DNA from: JBEKEX01 sp050013615
GTDB lineage: Bacteria; Chloroflexota; Anaerolineae; Anaerolineales; Anaerolineaceae
DNA: 64,000 bases
Assembly: GCA_050013615.1 (NCBI GenBank)
Contig: JBEKEX010000001.1
Span: 62,001 to 126,000, forward strand
Direction: 5' to 3'
This document shows, one piece after another, positions 1-8,188 of this stretch; positions within the stretch are counted from its first letter, which is position 1, and every line of letters starts with the position of its first letter. Below the pieces are notes generated by a model. The model did no database searches and was not told the DNA's origin. It saw only the letters and a list, made by a program, of their open reading frames with translations. Made by a program: the position numbers and the translations under genes.

Positions 1-1395
1 TGGGGTAGAGGTTGATGAGTAGATCCAATTGAGGGGTGCCGTCAGCGAAAAATCGGTTTCGTAAACAAAGGACAGCTCGGATGTGGTCAGCATAGTATTG
101 GGCGCTAAAGAAGGTATACGCCAGGAAAGCTGCCAGAAGAACTGCTGCTGGTTCGCCCAATCCCGCCGGAAGGTGTTCGCCGTCACAAACTGCTGGCCTA
201 CCGCCAGCGCCACGAACAAGCTGATCACCGCTATTTTGCGGTGGTCATCCTTGAGCAAATAATCCACCAGGCCGACCAGGAAGAAACTAGCGCCTAGCAT
301 CATGGAGAGCATGAAACGGTCCCAGCTAAAGTCCAGTCCGATAGGCAGTCCCGCCATCCAGGATGGTAATCGGCCCATCAGTATCCCAATGACGCCGAGG
401 AGGATGGCTTGAATAGACCAAGGAGTATCTCGTTTATTCGCGTCCTGTTGGGGCACATCCAACCGCCAGAGATAGAAAGTAATCAGGATGAAACTGACGA
501 TGATCAGACCAAGGGTCAGCAGATCCGTGGTGATGTCCAGAGGCCTGGTCAGCAATTGAAAAGGTTGTGTCCAAGCTGCAAAGCCAGCGGTCCCGATAGC
601 CGCGATGACGTCTTGAACCGCTTGAGTCAACAACTGATTCGCCGGTTGTTGAAAGACGCCGAAGGCTTGGACAGTATAGGAATCATACACGGATGACCTT
701 TGGTAAAAATACAGGAACAGCCCATCCAGCAGCCAGATCACCAGGAAAGGCGTCCAGCGCTGAAGCGTTTGGATCAAGCGCTGTCGTTTCAGCGGCTGCT
801 GTTCTTCCAACATGAACCACAAGATCACCGGGCGCAGCAGCTCCAGGCCAAAGAAATATTCGGTCGTGAAAAGCCCCAGAAACATCAAGACGAACGAGAG
901 GAGCAAGAACAGCAAGCGCTGCTTTGGCCTGCGCACCGCCAGCGCCATCACGCCAAAGGACAGCAAATACATCAACAGGGAGATCAGTTCCTGGTTGCTG
1001 TGGGTGAAAGCCACCCATTGAGAGAGGTAGCCGGGGAAAACCACAAAGCACAGCGACAACAGTGCCACTTCTTTTTTATGGCTGGGCCACACATTGCCGA
1101 ATGACCACCAAACGGCCACGCCGGTCAGGCAGCGCAAAACGAATGCAAAAATCTGCCAAGCGAGAGGATTTTCTTTCAACAGGCTGGTGGTGAGGATAAA
1201 AATTGGCCCCAAAAAAGGACGGAAAGGAAGAAAAGCGGAAATGAATTCTCCTGAGCCGAAGGTGTGCGTTATCCAGGCAAAAGGCCAGTCATCCCAATAG
1301 AACCCCATCCAGGGTATCAACAGACCATAAGCAATGATGGAAAGAAAAAGAAGCACAATGGGGAGCGTGAATGGTTTAAAGTTAATTTTTTTCAT
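1..1395 (-). CDS. Polytopic membrane protein, GT-C glycosyltransferase-like (C-terminus cut by window edge)
   Basis: An open frame runs from an ATG to the first base of the window without a stop (465 codons), so the C-terminus is missing. The N-terminus (MKKINFKPFTLPIVLLFL) starts a first membrane segment. About ten further hydrophobic segments follow, with a large soluble stretch beginning near residue 430. A short loop after segment 1 carries YWDDWPF; acidic motifs in the first extracytoplasmic loop are typical of GT-C glycosyltransferases that use lipid-linked sugars. The family assignment is inference because no full signature is visible. There is no strong Shine-Dalgarno before the ATG, so the start is probable rather than certain. 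The next gene on the same strand lies about 110 bases upstream. A general membrane protein of polysaccharide biosynthesis is an equally good reading. Confidence 0.72.
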   Translation of the reverse strand, partial: MKKINFKPFTLPIVLLFLSIIAYGLLIPWMGFYWDDWPFAWITHTFGSGEFISAFLPFRPFLGPIFILTTSLLKENPLAWQIFAFVLRCLTGVAVWWSFGNVWPSHKKEVALLSLCFVVFPGYLSQWVAFTHSNQELISLLMYLLSFGVMALAVRRPKQRLLFLLLSFVLMFLGLFTTEYFFGLELLRPVILWFMLEEQQPLKRQRLIQTLQRWTPFLVIWLLDGLFLYFYQRSSVYDSYTVQAFGVFQQPANQLLTQAVQDVIAAIGTAGFAAWTQPFQLLTRPLDITTDLLTLGLIIVSFILITFYLWRLDVPQQDANKRDTPWSIQAILLGVIGILMGRLPSWMAGLPIGLDFSWDRFMLSMMLGASFFLVGLVDYLLKDDHRKIAVISLFVALAVGQQFVTANTFRRDWANQQQFFWQLSWRIPSLAPNTMLTTSELSFVYETDFSLTAPLNWIYSSTSTP

Positions 1396-1503
1396 CAGAA
1401 ACGCCAAAGCAATTCAGGAAATACCCAACCTGTTTTTGAGATCAGTATCTTATTCTATGACCATTTTTTCTGGAGAAGGCTGCCCCACATGAGATATATC
1501 GCC

Positions 1504-2469
1504 TCATATTGAGATGATCCACCCTTTTTTCTCGAACCACAGGGCAATGGCGCTGAGCTCAGCGCACAATGCCAGTGCCTGCAATGCCACCAACCATCCT
1601 GGTGCCTGCGCGTACCATCCGGCCACGTCGGGCAAAACGTAGGGACCCAACAGGACGAGGTGCAGCGCATACAGCACGATGGGATTCTTTCCCCACGCCT
1701 CCAGTAGTTTCAGCCGTACGCCCCCGCGGTCCATCACCAGATGGAAAAGCCAGAACAACAACGCACTGATCGCCAAAGTGATCAGCACATAGGTGGAAGA
1801 GACGCGGTTCTTGCTCACTGGGATGGCCAACGCCAGGGCGGCACTCGCGGCCAATATTACTAGGCTGACCCATGGGAACCAGCGGCGCCCCCGGTCCGCG
1901 TCGTGGAACAAATCGGCCAACACGGTGGCCAGAATCATCATCCCTGCCCAATCGACGGCGCCGGGCAGTCCACCATGGGGTGAGTGCAGGGCGAAACTCA
2001 GCCAGAAATTATCCAGTAACACTTGGTAAATAGCCAACACGGCCAGTCCAATGGCAGCCCGCTGCCAGCTCCTCAAGCGGATGACTGCCAGGGTGATCAA
2101 ACCGGCCACCCCAATGGACTGCAGCACGCCCCAATCCACGCCGGTCGTGTTCTGTCCAAACCAAGTTTCGCCGGCAGTGATGAGTGCACCGATGCCGATG
2201 ATCGCCAACCAGCGGCGGACGAAGTAGCCGACTGCTCCGTTCCAGCCGTCACGGGCAATGCGCTTACGTGCCGATAGCCCATAGGTCAGACCGATGGCAA
2301 AGATAAAGAAGGGCGCCACCAGGTCCGCCAGGGTCAATCCGATATCCGGGGCATGTTTCACGATCGCCGGAATCCAGGCCACCCCAGCCAGGTAGTTGAC
2401 AAGCACCATGCCCACAATGGCGAACCCACGAAACGCATCGATTGAAACAAACCGGCTCTTGGCTTCCAT
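1504..2469 (-). CDS. Heparan-alpha-glucosaminide N-acetyltransferase-like membrane protein (DUF5009/DUF1624 type)
   Basis: This 321-residue integral membrane protein has about ten hydrophobic segments. The N-terminal block SRFVSIDAFRGFAIVGMVLV matches the hallmark of the HGSNAT_cat/DUF5009 family (R..S.D..RG..I..M..VN). The C-terminal GKNPIVLYALHLVLL matches the family's late G.NP...Y.. block. Relatives are membrane acyltransferases that move an acetyl group from cytosolic acetyl-CoA to a sugar on the other side; the substrate here is unknown. The start is the ATG preceded by GGGAG with seven bases of spacing. An upstream in-frame ATG would add 35 residues unlike the family. It is divergent from the diguanylate cyclase gene on the other strand. 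Confidence 0.8.
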   Translation of the reverse strand: MEAKSRFVSIDAFRGFAIVGMVLVNYLAGVAWIPAIVKHAPDIGLTLADLVAPFFIFAIGLTYGLSARKRIARDGWNGAVGYFVRRWLAIIGIGALITAGETWFGQNTTGVDWGVLQSIGVAGLITLAVIRLRSWQRAAIGLAVLAIYQVLLDNFWLSFALHSPHGGLPGAVDWAGMMILATVLADLFHDADRGRRWFPWVSLVILAASAALALAIPVSKNRVSSTYVLITLAISALLFWLFHLVMDRGGVRLKLLEAWGKNPIVLYALHLVLLGPYVLPDVAGWYAQAPGWLVALQALALCAELSAIALWFEKKGWIISI

Positions 2470-2670
2470 AAGTTCACTCCCTAACATCTCAGTATAGCGC
2501 AAGTATGACCTAATGAGACCCATCGAATGCCTTGATTCGCACATTAGAACTGCCCCAAGAGTTGGTGAGCTCATCCCACTTAATATTCACCCTGCAAACG
2601 CCATCTGCAATCGCCAAAATGTGCTAAGATAATATCAACAAATCAATCCGGGGGACGGGATGGACAGGTT

Positions 2671-4737
2671 ATGAGCACCTTCATCCAATTGTCGACATTT
2701 TTAGTGGCCGTCGTCGAGATCGGACTGGCCAGTTATGTTTACTTCGAGCGCCCCGACTGCGCCGTTCACCGTCTGGCAGCTTTACGCTGTCTGAACGTGG
2801 CCATTTTCGCTTTCCTGGCGTTCCTTTTCAACCAGGCACAGGGTTTGCAGACCGCCGAATTAGGGGCTCATCTTCAAATTGCTGCCCTGTTGTTCTTGCC
2901 GGCAACTTATTTCGCTTTTGCATGGACCTGGTCACGACATAACCAGGGCGGGCGTTCACGTTGGGTGTTGGGAACACTGCTGGGGGTAACGGTGGTCTTC
3001 GTGGGTCTCGATGTCTTTTTCGACATTTGGGGTCAACCCCTACTCAGCCGGTTGGGTATTTGGACACTCAATCTGACCTCCACACTGCCCTTGGCACTGG
3101 CAACTGACGCATTTATTATTATCGTGGTAGTGATGGCCGTCTACCTGGCTGCTCGCCACATGAGCGGCGCAACGATCCCGCGTGAGCAGCGCCGCCAGGG
3201 CTTGATCTTCTTCGGCGTCGTCATTCCCATCATCCTGGTGATGCTATTCAGCGTTTTCCCAAAGATGGTCATAGCAGACTGGCCGGAGGTAATCCCGGCA
3301 TGGCTGTTAGTGGGCGACGCACTCATCATTCTGGGCGTGAACTCCGGAGAACAGTTGGATCTCGAGAACGTATTGACACGCGCGGATGTTGTTGCTACCA
3401 TCTCGGATTCGCTGGTGGTGTGCAACCTTGACGGTACAATCCTAGAAGTTAACCCGGCATTTGCTAACCTGACCGGCTATGCAACCGCCGAGCTGGCCGG
3501 TCGGAACTTGCCCACCTTATTGGCAGATGAAGCCACTTTCACCGCCGTCGATTTGCAGCACACTCTGGAGAACGGCAAGTTGGAAGTGGATGAGCGCACG
3601 TTGCGCACCCGCATCGGCGTCACACGCCAGGTGATGCGCACGGCGCTGGTCATCGACGACCGCCACGGCCGGCCGCAGGGCATAGCCGTAATGTTGCGTG
3701 ACCTCACCGACCTGGAACAACTTTCGCAAGCCCGTAACGAAAGCGAGCGCCATTACCACAGCTTGTTCGAGGATCTGCCCATCGCTATTTGGGAAGAGGA
3801 TCTCAACGATGTGAAAGAAACCATCGACCGTCTGCGCGGCCAGGGCGTGGTCGATTTTGCCGGCTATCTGGAGTCTCACCTCCATTTTGTCGAAGAATGC
3901 ATTCAGCGTGTCAAGGTGTTGGGGATCAACCAGGCAGCCATTAAATTGTGCGGCGCCGCCACCCGCGAAGAGGCCATGTCCAGCCTAGGCGCCATCATCC
4001 ACGATGACGCCGCAGTCTTGTTCCAAAAAGAATTGGTAGCGTTGTGGGAAAACCGCCTCGATTTCGAGGCAGAAGGCGTTAACTATACACTCCAGAACCA
4101 ACACGTCGACGTCCAGGTACATTGGTCGGCGCTGGAGAAAGAAAACGCCTTCGGGCGATTGCTGGTGCTCATCAGCGATATTACCGACCGTAAACGGATC
4201 GAGCGCGAGCGTGACCAACTCTACGAAGAAGTGAACCTGCTATCCACGCAGGATTTTCTCACCGGTCTGTTCAACCGGCGACATTTCATCACCCTGGCGC
4301 AAGCCGAGTTGGAACGCGCCTACCGCTACAACCACCATATGTCACTCATCCTGATGGACGTGGATAGTTTCAAGAACATCAACGACCAATACGGACACAA
4401 CTCCAGCGACCAAGCCATGCAGCAGATTGCCACATTGTTCAAACAGACTTTCCGCAAGGTGGATATTCTCAGCCGCTACGCCGGCGACGAGTTCGTTGCG
4501 CTATTGCCGGAGGTGTCTATCGAAGATGCACTGAAAGCAGCCGAACGGTTGCGCAAGCATTTGTCCGAGACCTCGCTCTCAACCGATGCTGGGGCCTTAT
4601 GGGTAACGACCAGCCTGGGCGCAGCCGAGGTCGACGACAGCATGCCCAGCCTGGATGCACTGCTGGGCCGCGCTGCCAAAGCATTGAACGAAAGCAAGAG
4701 TGCGGGAGGCAACCGGGTCAGCACCTGGAAACCGTAG
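2671..4737 (+). CDS. Membrane-bound diguanylate cyclase with 7TM sensor, two PAS domains and GGDEF domain
   Basis: The protein has 688 residues. Residues 1 to about 220 form seven membrane segments like the 7TM N-terminus of some histidine kinases. A PAS domain follows at about 232-350 (DSLVVCNLDGTILEVNPAF) and a second, more divergent PAS at about 360-500. A GGDEF domain starts near residue 525 (LTGLFNRRHF). The active-site signature reads AGDEF (about residue 604), a variant reported as active in some cyclases. RKVD lies five residues upstream, the correct place for the RxxD product-inhibition I-site. The predicted role is synthesis of cyclic-di-GMP from two GTP in response to a membrane or cytosolic signal. 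No EAL domain is present. A strong terminator follows the stop codon, so the gene is probably monocistronic. Confidence 0.93.
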   Translation: MSTFIQLSTFLVAVVEIGLASYVYFERPDCAVHRLAALRCLNVAIFAFLAFLFNQAQGLQTAELGAHLQIAALLFLPATYFAFAWTWSRHNQGGRSRWVLGTLLGVTVVFVGLDVFFDIWGQPLLSRLGIWTLNLTSTLPLALATDAFIIIVVVMAVYLAARHMSGATIPREQRRQGLIFFGVVIPIILVMLFSVFPKMVIADWPEVIPAWLLVGDALIILGVNSGEQLDLENVLTRADVVATISDSLVVCNLDGTILEVNPAFANLTGYATAELAGRNLPTLLADEATFTAVDLQHTLENGKLEVDERTLRTRIGVTRQVMRTALVIDDRHGRPQGIAVMLRDLTDLEQLSQARNESERHYHSLFEDLPIAIWEEDLNDVKETIDRLRGQGVVDFAGYLESHLHFVEECIQRVKVLGINQAAIKLCGAATREEAMSSLGAIIHDDAAVLFQKELVALWENRLDFEAEGVNYTLQNQHVDVQVHWSALEKENAFGRLLVLISDITDRKRIERERDQLYEEVNLLSTQDFLTGLFNRRHFITLAQAELERAYRYNHHMSLILMDVDSFKNINDQYGHNSSDQAMQQIATLFKQTFRKVDILSRYAGDEFVALLPEVSIEDALKAAERLRKHLSETSLSTDAGALWVTTSLGAAEVDDSMPSLDALLGRAAKALNESKSAGGNRVSTWKP

Positions 4738-4766
4738 AAGAGGCGGTATACTTCTGAAAATTGAGT

Positions 4767-4798
4767 AAACGGGCAGGATGGCTCCTGCCCGTTTTTTT
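4767..4798 (+). terminator. Rho-independent terminator after the diguanylate cyclase gene
   Basis: A perfect 12-bp stem (AAACGGGCAGGA / TCCTGCCCGTTT) closes a four-base loop and runs into seven T residues. It sits 30 bases after the cyclase stop codon. Confidence 0.93.
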
Positions 4799-4959
4799 AT
4801 CATCGCGGAATGGACAAACCTCACAAACCCTATGTCGTTTGTTGCACCGCCCCGGCACTAACCAAGCCAGCAGGTATCCACCCAGTATTGGCGTAGAGCC
4901 AGTAAGTACCAAAGGCGTCGAAGACCATGCCGGATTGCCGGAGTGAAAACCGCCGCGGT

Positions 4960-5895
4960 TTAATTGTATCGTTGAAGCTGCACCGCAGGATGGATGCGCT
5001 GGATATCCTCCATGCGGCAATCGGCGGTGCCGTCCGTCAGGACCACGGCCGCACCAGTCGCTGCCGCCCAAGGCAACGCCTCTTCCCACGTGGCTCCCAG
5101 CGTGAACTGCCAGGCCAGGGCAGCCGAGACACCATCCCCCGCCCCGGCCGAGTTCACTTCGATCTGAGGAGGGCTTTTCGCCAGCCACGCGCCATGTTCC
5201 GTGGCCGCCAGAATGCCTTCCGCGCCACAGGTCACCACCAATGCCGGCAGGTTGAGCTGCTGCCGTACTTCTTGCGTTGAATTTTTCAAGTTTTCCAGAT
5301 CGCTCGCTTGACGGTCAAATGTTTCCGCAAATTCACGCTTATTCATCTTCAGCACAGCCGGTCGAGACTCGGCTACTCGACGCGCCGGTTCACCGCTGGT
5401 ATCCACCAGTGTCCTTGCTCCCGCCGCACTCGTTTCCCGCACCAGCCGGGCATAGAAATCCAGTGGACATCCCTGCGGCAGCGACCCACCGGTAACCACG
5501 TAACTTGCGCTGCTCAACTTCGAATGAAATTGCTGCCAGAAGCTTTCCAGATCTCCAGGTGTCAGTGCATATCCCTGGGTGGTGATGTGGCTGTGGCGAT
5601 GCTGATCGAGTTCCACCACTACGTGGGCAATGCGCGTCTCCCCGGCCGCATGGATCAACTCATGGGGAATACCATAGCCATCCAGCAACGTTTCCAACTG
5701 CCGGCCGCTCTCGCCGGCCGTGAAACCCAAAGCCAACTGTTCGGCGCCCAAGGTGCTCAAGACCACCGAAGCGTCCAGTCCCTTCCCGCCGACGCTGGTC
5801 ACCGTTTTACGAGTGTACATGGTCCCGCCCAGGATCAATTCATCTACAAAGAGCACGTGGTCGATTGCCGAATTAGGGGTCACGGTGAGGATCAT
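4960..5895 (-). CDS. PfkB-family sugar kinase, 1-phosphofructokinase/tagatose-6-phosphate kinase type
   Basis: This 311-residue cytosolic kinase belongs to the PfkB (ribokinase) family. It starts MILTVTPNSAIDHVLFVDEL and has the early glycine block TSVGGKGLDASVVLS, as in FruK and LacC (G-G-K-G/A-x-N/D). The C-terminal ATP and catalytic-base motif reads NSAGAGDGVSAAL, with the GAGD catalytic aspartate. Members phosphorylate fructose-1-phosphate, tagatose-6-phosphate or related sugars with ATP; the substrate cannot be read from sequence. No phosphotransferase genes are nearby, so a FruK role is not supported by context. The chosen start gives the normal family N-terminus; an upstream in-frame ATG would add 29 non-homologous residues. 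Its promoter region is divergent from the hydrolase operon. Confidence 0.85.
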   Translation of the reverse strand: MILTVTPNSAIDHVLFVDELILGGTMYTRKTVTSVGGKGLDASVVLSTLGAEQLALGFTAGESGRQLETLLDGYGIPHELIHAAGETRIAHVVVELDQHRHSHITTQGYALTPGDLESFWQQFHSKLSSASYVVTGGSLPQGCPLDFYARLVRETSAAGARTLVDTSGEPARRVAESRPAVLKMNKREFAETFDRQASDLENLKNSTQEVRQQLNLPALVVTCGAEGILAATEHGAWLAKSPPQIEVNSAGAGDGVSAALAWQFTLGATWEEALPWAAATGAAVVLTDGTADCRMEDIQRIHPAVQLQRYN

Positions 5896-5997
5896 GGGTA
5901 AATTTCTTTCATTGTTGACTTGAACAAGATTATAGCGGAAAAAACTATTCGTACCCTTTCGCGAGGCTGTATTCCCTGCCATTCGGCCTGGGTACTC

Positions 5998-6026
5998 TTG
6001 ACAAATATATTAACTTGTTTTATATT
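5998..6026 (+). promoter_or_regulatory. Strong sigma-70-type promoter of the hydrolase-PadR-ABC operon
   Basis: TTGACA is followed by a 17-bp spacer and TATATT: a perfect -35 and five of six -10 matches. The start codon of the hydrolase lies about 45 bases downstream and has an AGGAGG ribosome-binding site. Confidence 0.85.
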
Positions 6027-6046
6027 ATTAATAATTATTAACTTGT
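6009..6046 (+). repeat. Direct repeat of ATTAACTTGT across the promoter, possible operator
   Basis: ATTAACTTGT occurs at 6009-6018, inside the promoter spacer, and again at 6037-6046, just after the predicted transcription start. The two copies begin 28 bases apart, close to three helical turns. A repressor bound to both would block the promoter. The PadR protein encoded two genes downstream is the obvious candidate, but that link is inference. Confidence 0.45.
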
Positions 6047-6070
6047 CTATTATTTTTCTAAGGAGGCGTT

Positions 6071-6838
6071 ATGTTGTACTTTCGCCAGACAGGCTCCAAA
6101 GACAATCCCGCCATCGTTCTTTTGCATGGCGGCGGCATCAGCAGCCGCATGTGGCAGCCCCAGTTCGAGCGGTTGAATGACTTCTACCTCATTGCGCCTG
6201 ACCTGCCGGAGCAAGGGGAAAGTTTCGCTGTGCGCCCCTTCACGCTGGAAGATTCTGCCAGCCGCGTGGCCGAGATCATCCGCACCACCATCCCCGGAGG
6301 CAAAGCTCACCTAGTCGGGAATTCCCTGGGCGGCGCAGTCATCCTCACCATGCTGCGCACCTGCCCTGACGTAGTCGACCGGGCTCTCGTCCAGGGAGCA
6401 GCGGCCAAATTGGCACGCTGGCTGGGCAATTTATCCATTAGCCTGTTGTGGATCTATCGCTTCTATACCCCGGAACGGATGGCCGAAGCAACCATGCGCC
6501 AACTCCACGTTCCGGAGCAGTACCACGACCTGATCTTCCCTGATCTGGTGAAGACCGGCACCAAGGAATTTTCACGCACAACGATCCAGGCACTCATGGA
6601 TATGGAACTGCCCCTGCAGAATACTCGACCGTTGCTAACCGTCGTCGGTGAGCAGGAAACGCCGACCGCCAAAGACGCCGCCCACAAAATGGTTCGCCTG
6701 ATCCCCAATACACGCGGCGTGGTGGTCCCCGGAGTGCATCATTTGATGAACCTGCAAAACCCGGACCTCTATTGCAACATGGTCAGAGCCTGGGTGACCG
6801 CCCAACCCCTGCCGGCCAGCCTGGCGCCCATCTCATAA
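6071..6838 (+). CDS. Alpha/beta-hydrolase
   Basis: This 255-residue protein has the alpha/beta-hydrolase fold. The oxyanion-side motif is LLHGGGISSRMW (residues about 17-28). The nucleophile elbow is GNSLGG (serine near residue 87). The catalytic histidine is in VPGVHHLMNLQNP near residue 222. The acid residue is less certain. The protein is cytosolic, with no signal peptide. Substrate is unknown; esterase, lactonase or C-C hydrolase activity are all possible. It is the first gene of a four-gene operon under a strong promoter, followed after eight bases by a PadR regulator and then an ABC exporter. This arrangement suggests detoxification of a compound sensed by PadR. Confidence 0.88.
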   Translation: MLYFRQTGSKDNPAIVLLHGGGISSRMWQPQFERLNDFYLIAPDLPEQGESFAVRPFTLEDSASRVAEIIRTTIPGGKAHLVGNSLGGAVILTMLRTCPDVVDRALVQGAAAKLARWLGNLSISLLWIYRFYTPERMAEATMRQLHVPEQYHDLIFPDLVKTGTKEFSRTTIQALMDMELPLQNTRPLLTVVGEQETPTAKDAAHKMVRLIPNTRGVVVPGVHHLMNLQNPDLYCNMVRAWVTAQPLPASLAPIS

Positions 6839-6846
6839 GGTCACCC

Positions 6847-7437
6847 ATGCCTGTCCGCCACGCTTTGCTCGGTCTCATTGCCCAACGTCCCCGCTACGGT
6901 TATGAACTCTACACCGCCCTGACCGCCCTGGTCGGCGGTAAGGACAACTGGGATTTGAAGGCCCCACAGGTATACACCACCCTGTCGCGGCTGGAAAAAA
7001 GCGGTCTGGTAACAGAAGAAAGCATAGAGAAAGACGGCGATCCTGACAAGCACATCTACGCCATCACCATGGCAGGGCAGGCTGAGCTGGACAAATGGCT
7101 GCAAACCGGCGTACCCAGCGAATATCAACGCGACGAATTCTTCCTCAAGCTCATGCTGGGGTTGGAGCGCTCCGACATCGACACGCGCAAGGTGCTGCAC
7201 GTACAACGCGAGATGCTCTACAAAGAGCTGCACCGCATCACCGCCCAACGCCAGCAAGCGAACACGAAGACTGACCTGGCTCACATCTTGTTAATGGATA
7301 AAACCATCATGTACCTGGAGGCCGACCTGCGCTGGTTGGAAATGATCGATACGCGGCTGGACGACGTGCTGCACCAGTCGCTGCCCGAACCCGAACTACG
7401 ACCGCGCGGCCGTCCACCAAAAGATAAAGCGTCTTAG
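6847..7437 (+). CDS. PadR-family transcriptional regulator
   Basis: The protein has 196 residues. The N-terminal winged helix (VRHALLGLIAQRPRYGYELYTAL) and the wing region (VYTTLSRLEKSGLVTEE) are classic PadR. The C-terminal helical part (about residues 95-180) is the Vir/PadR_4-like dimerisation domain. A basic tail (RPRGRPPKDKAS) could add DNA contacts. PadR proteins are usually ligand-responsive repressors of detoxification or efflux genes. Here the gene sits between a hydrolase and an ABC exporter in one operon, so autoregulation of that operon is likely; the direct repeats in the promoter are candidate sites. The ATG after TCACCC was chosen because it yields the family N-terminus. Confidence 0.92.
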   Translation: MPVRHALLGLIAQRPRYGYELYTALTALVGGKDNWDLKAPQVYTTLSRLEKSGLVTEESIEKDGDPDKHIYAITMAGQAELDKWLQTGVPSEYQRDEFFLKLMLGLERSDIDTRKVLHVQREMLYKELHRITAQRQQANTKTDLAHILLMDKTIMYLEADLRWLEMIDTRLDDVLHQSLPEPELRPRGRPPKDKAS

Positions 7438-7450
7438 AGGAGTACAGTTC

Positions 7451-8188
7451 ATGAATATTGTTAAAACAGAAGCCTTGACTAAAACTTACGGTAGCGGCAC
7501 AACCGCGGTGAATGCTTTGGATCATGTGTCCGTTTCAATCAACAGCGGCGAATTTGTCACCGTCATGGGTCCCAGCGGCTGCGGCAAATCGACGCTGTTG
7601 CACCTGATCGGCGGGCTAGACCGGCCCACGGAAGGCCAAGTCTTTTTGGAAAGCCAGGACATCTACGCCATGAAGGATGATCGACTTACTGAACTGCGCC
7701 GCCGCAAGATCGGCTTCATCTTCCAGTTCTTCAACCTGCTGCCCATGCTCACGGCTGTCGAGAACGCTGCCTTGCCGCTCATCCTGGATGGCGTCAAATC
7801 GGCAGCGGCTCGCGACCAGGCCACTGAATGGCTCGAAAAAGTAGGACTGGGCGACCGGCTGGACTATCGCCCCGATCAACTTTCCGGCGGGCAGCAGCAG
7901 CGCGTGGCCATTGCGCGTGCCCTCGCCAGCGAGCCTTCCCTGATCCTGGCCGATGAACCTACGGGCAACCTGGACTCGCGTTCTTCCGACGAGATTGCCG
8001 GGCTGCTGCGCAAAGTCGCGGATGAATGGGGACGCTCCGTCTTTATGGTCACGCACGACCCGCGCATCGCCGCCTATGCTGACCGCATCATCTTCCTCAA
8101 AGATGGCAAGGTTATGGAAGAGGCTCAGCTCAACGGTTCCGCAACCGAAGACGCCAAGCTGGTCAAGGCGAAAGCCGAGGCGCTATGA
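7451..8188 (+). CDS. ABC transporter ATP-binding protein, LolD/MacB type
   Basis: This 245-residue nucleotide-binding subunit carries Walker [10 protein letters not shown] (about residues 40-48), the Q-loop [12 protein letters not shown] typical of the LolD/MacB/FtsE group, signature LSGGQQQR, Walker [13 protein letters not shown] and the H-loop histidine in VTHD. A GAGG ribosome-binding site precedes the ATG. The stop codon overlaps the start of the permease gene by four bases (ATGA), implying translational coupling. Together they should form an MacB/FtsX-type transporter or mechanotransmission complex. The preceding PadR gene suggests inducible efflux or release of a lipophilic compound. 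Confidence 0.95.
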   Translation: MNIVKTEALTKTYGSGTTAVNALDHVSVSINSGEFVTVMGPSGCGKSTLLHLIGGLDRPTEGQVFLESQDIYAMKDDRLTELRRRKIGFIFQFFNLLPMLTAVENAALPLILDGVKSAAARDQATEWLEKVGLGDRLDYRPDQLSGGQQQRVAIARALASEPSLILADEPTGNLDSRSSDEIAGLLRKVADEWGRSVFMVTHDPRIAAYADRIIFLKDGKVMEEAQLNGSATEDAKLVKAKAEAL

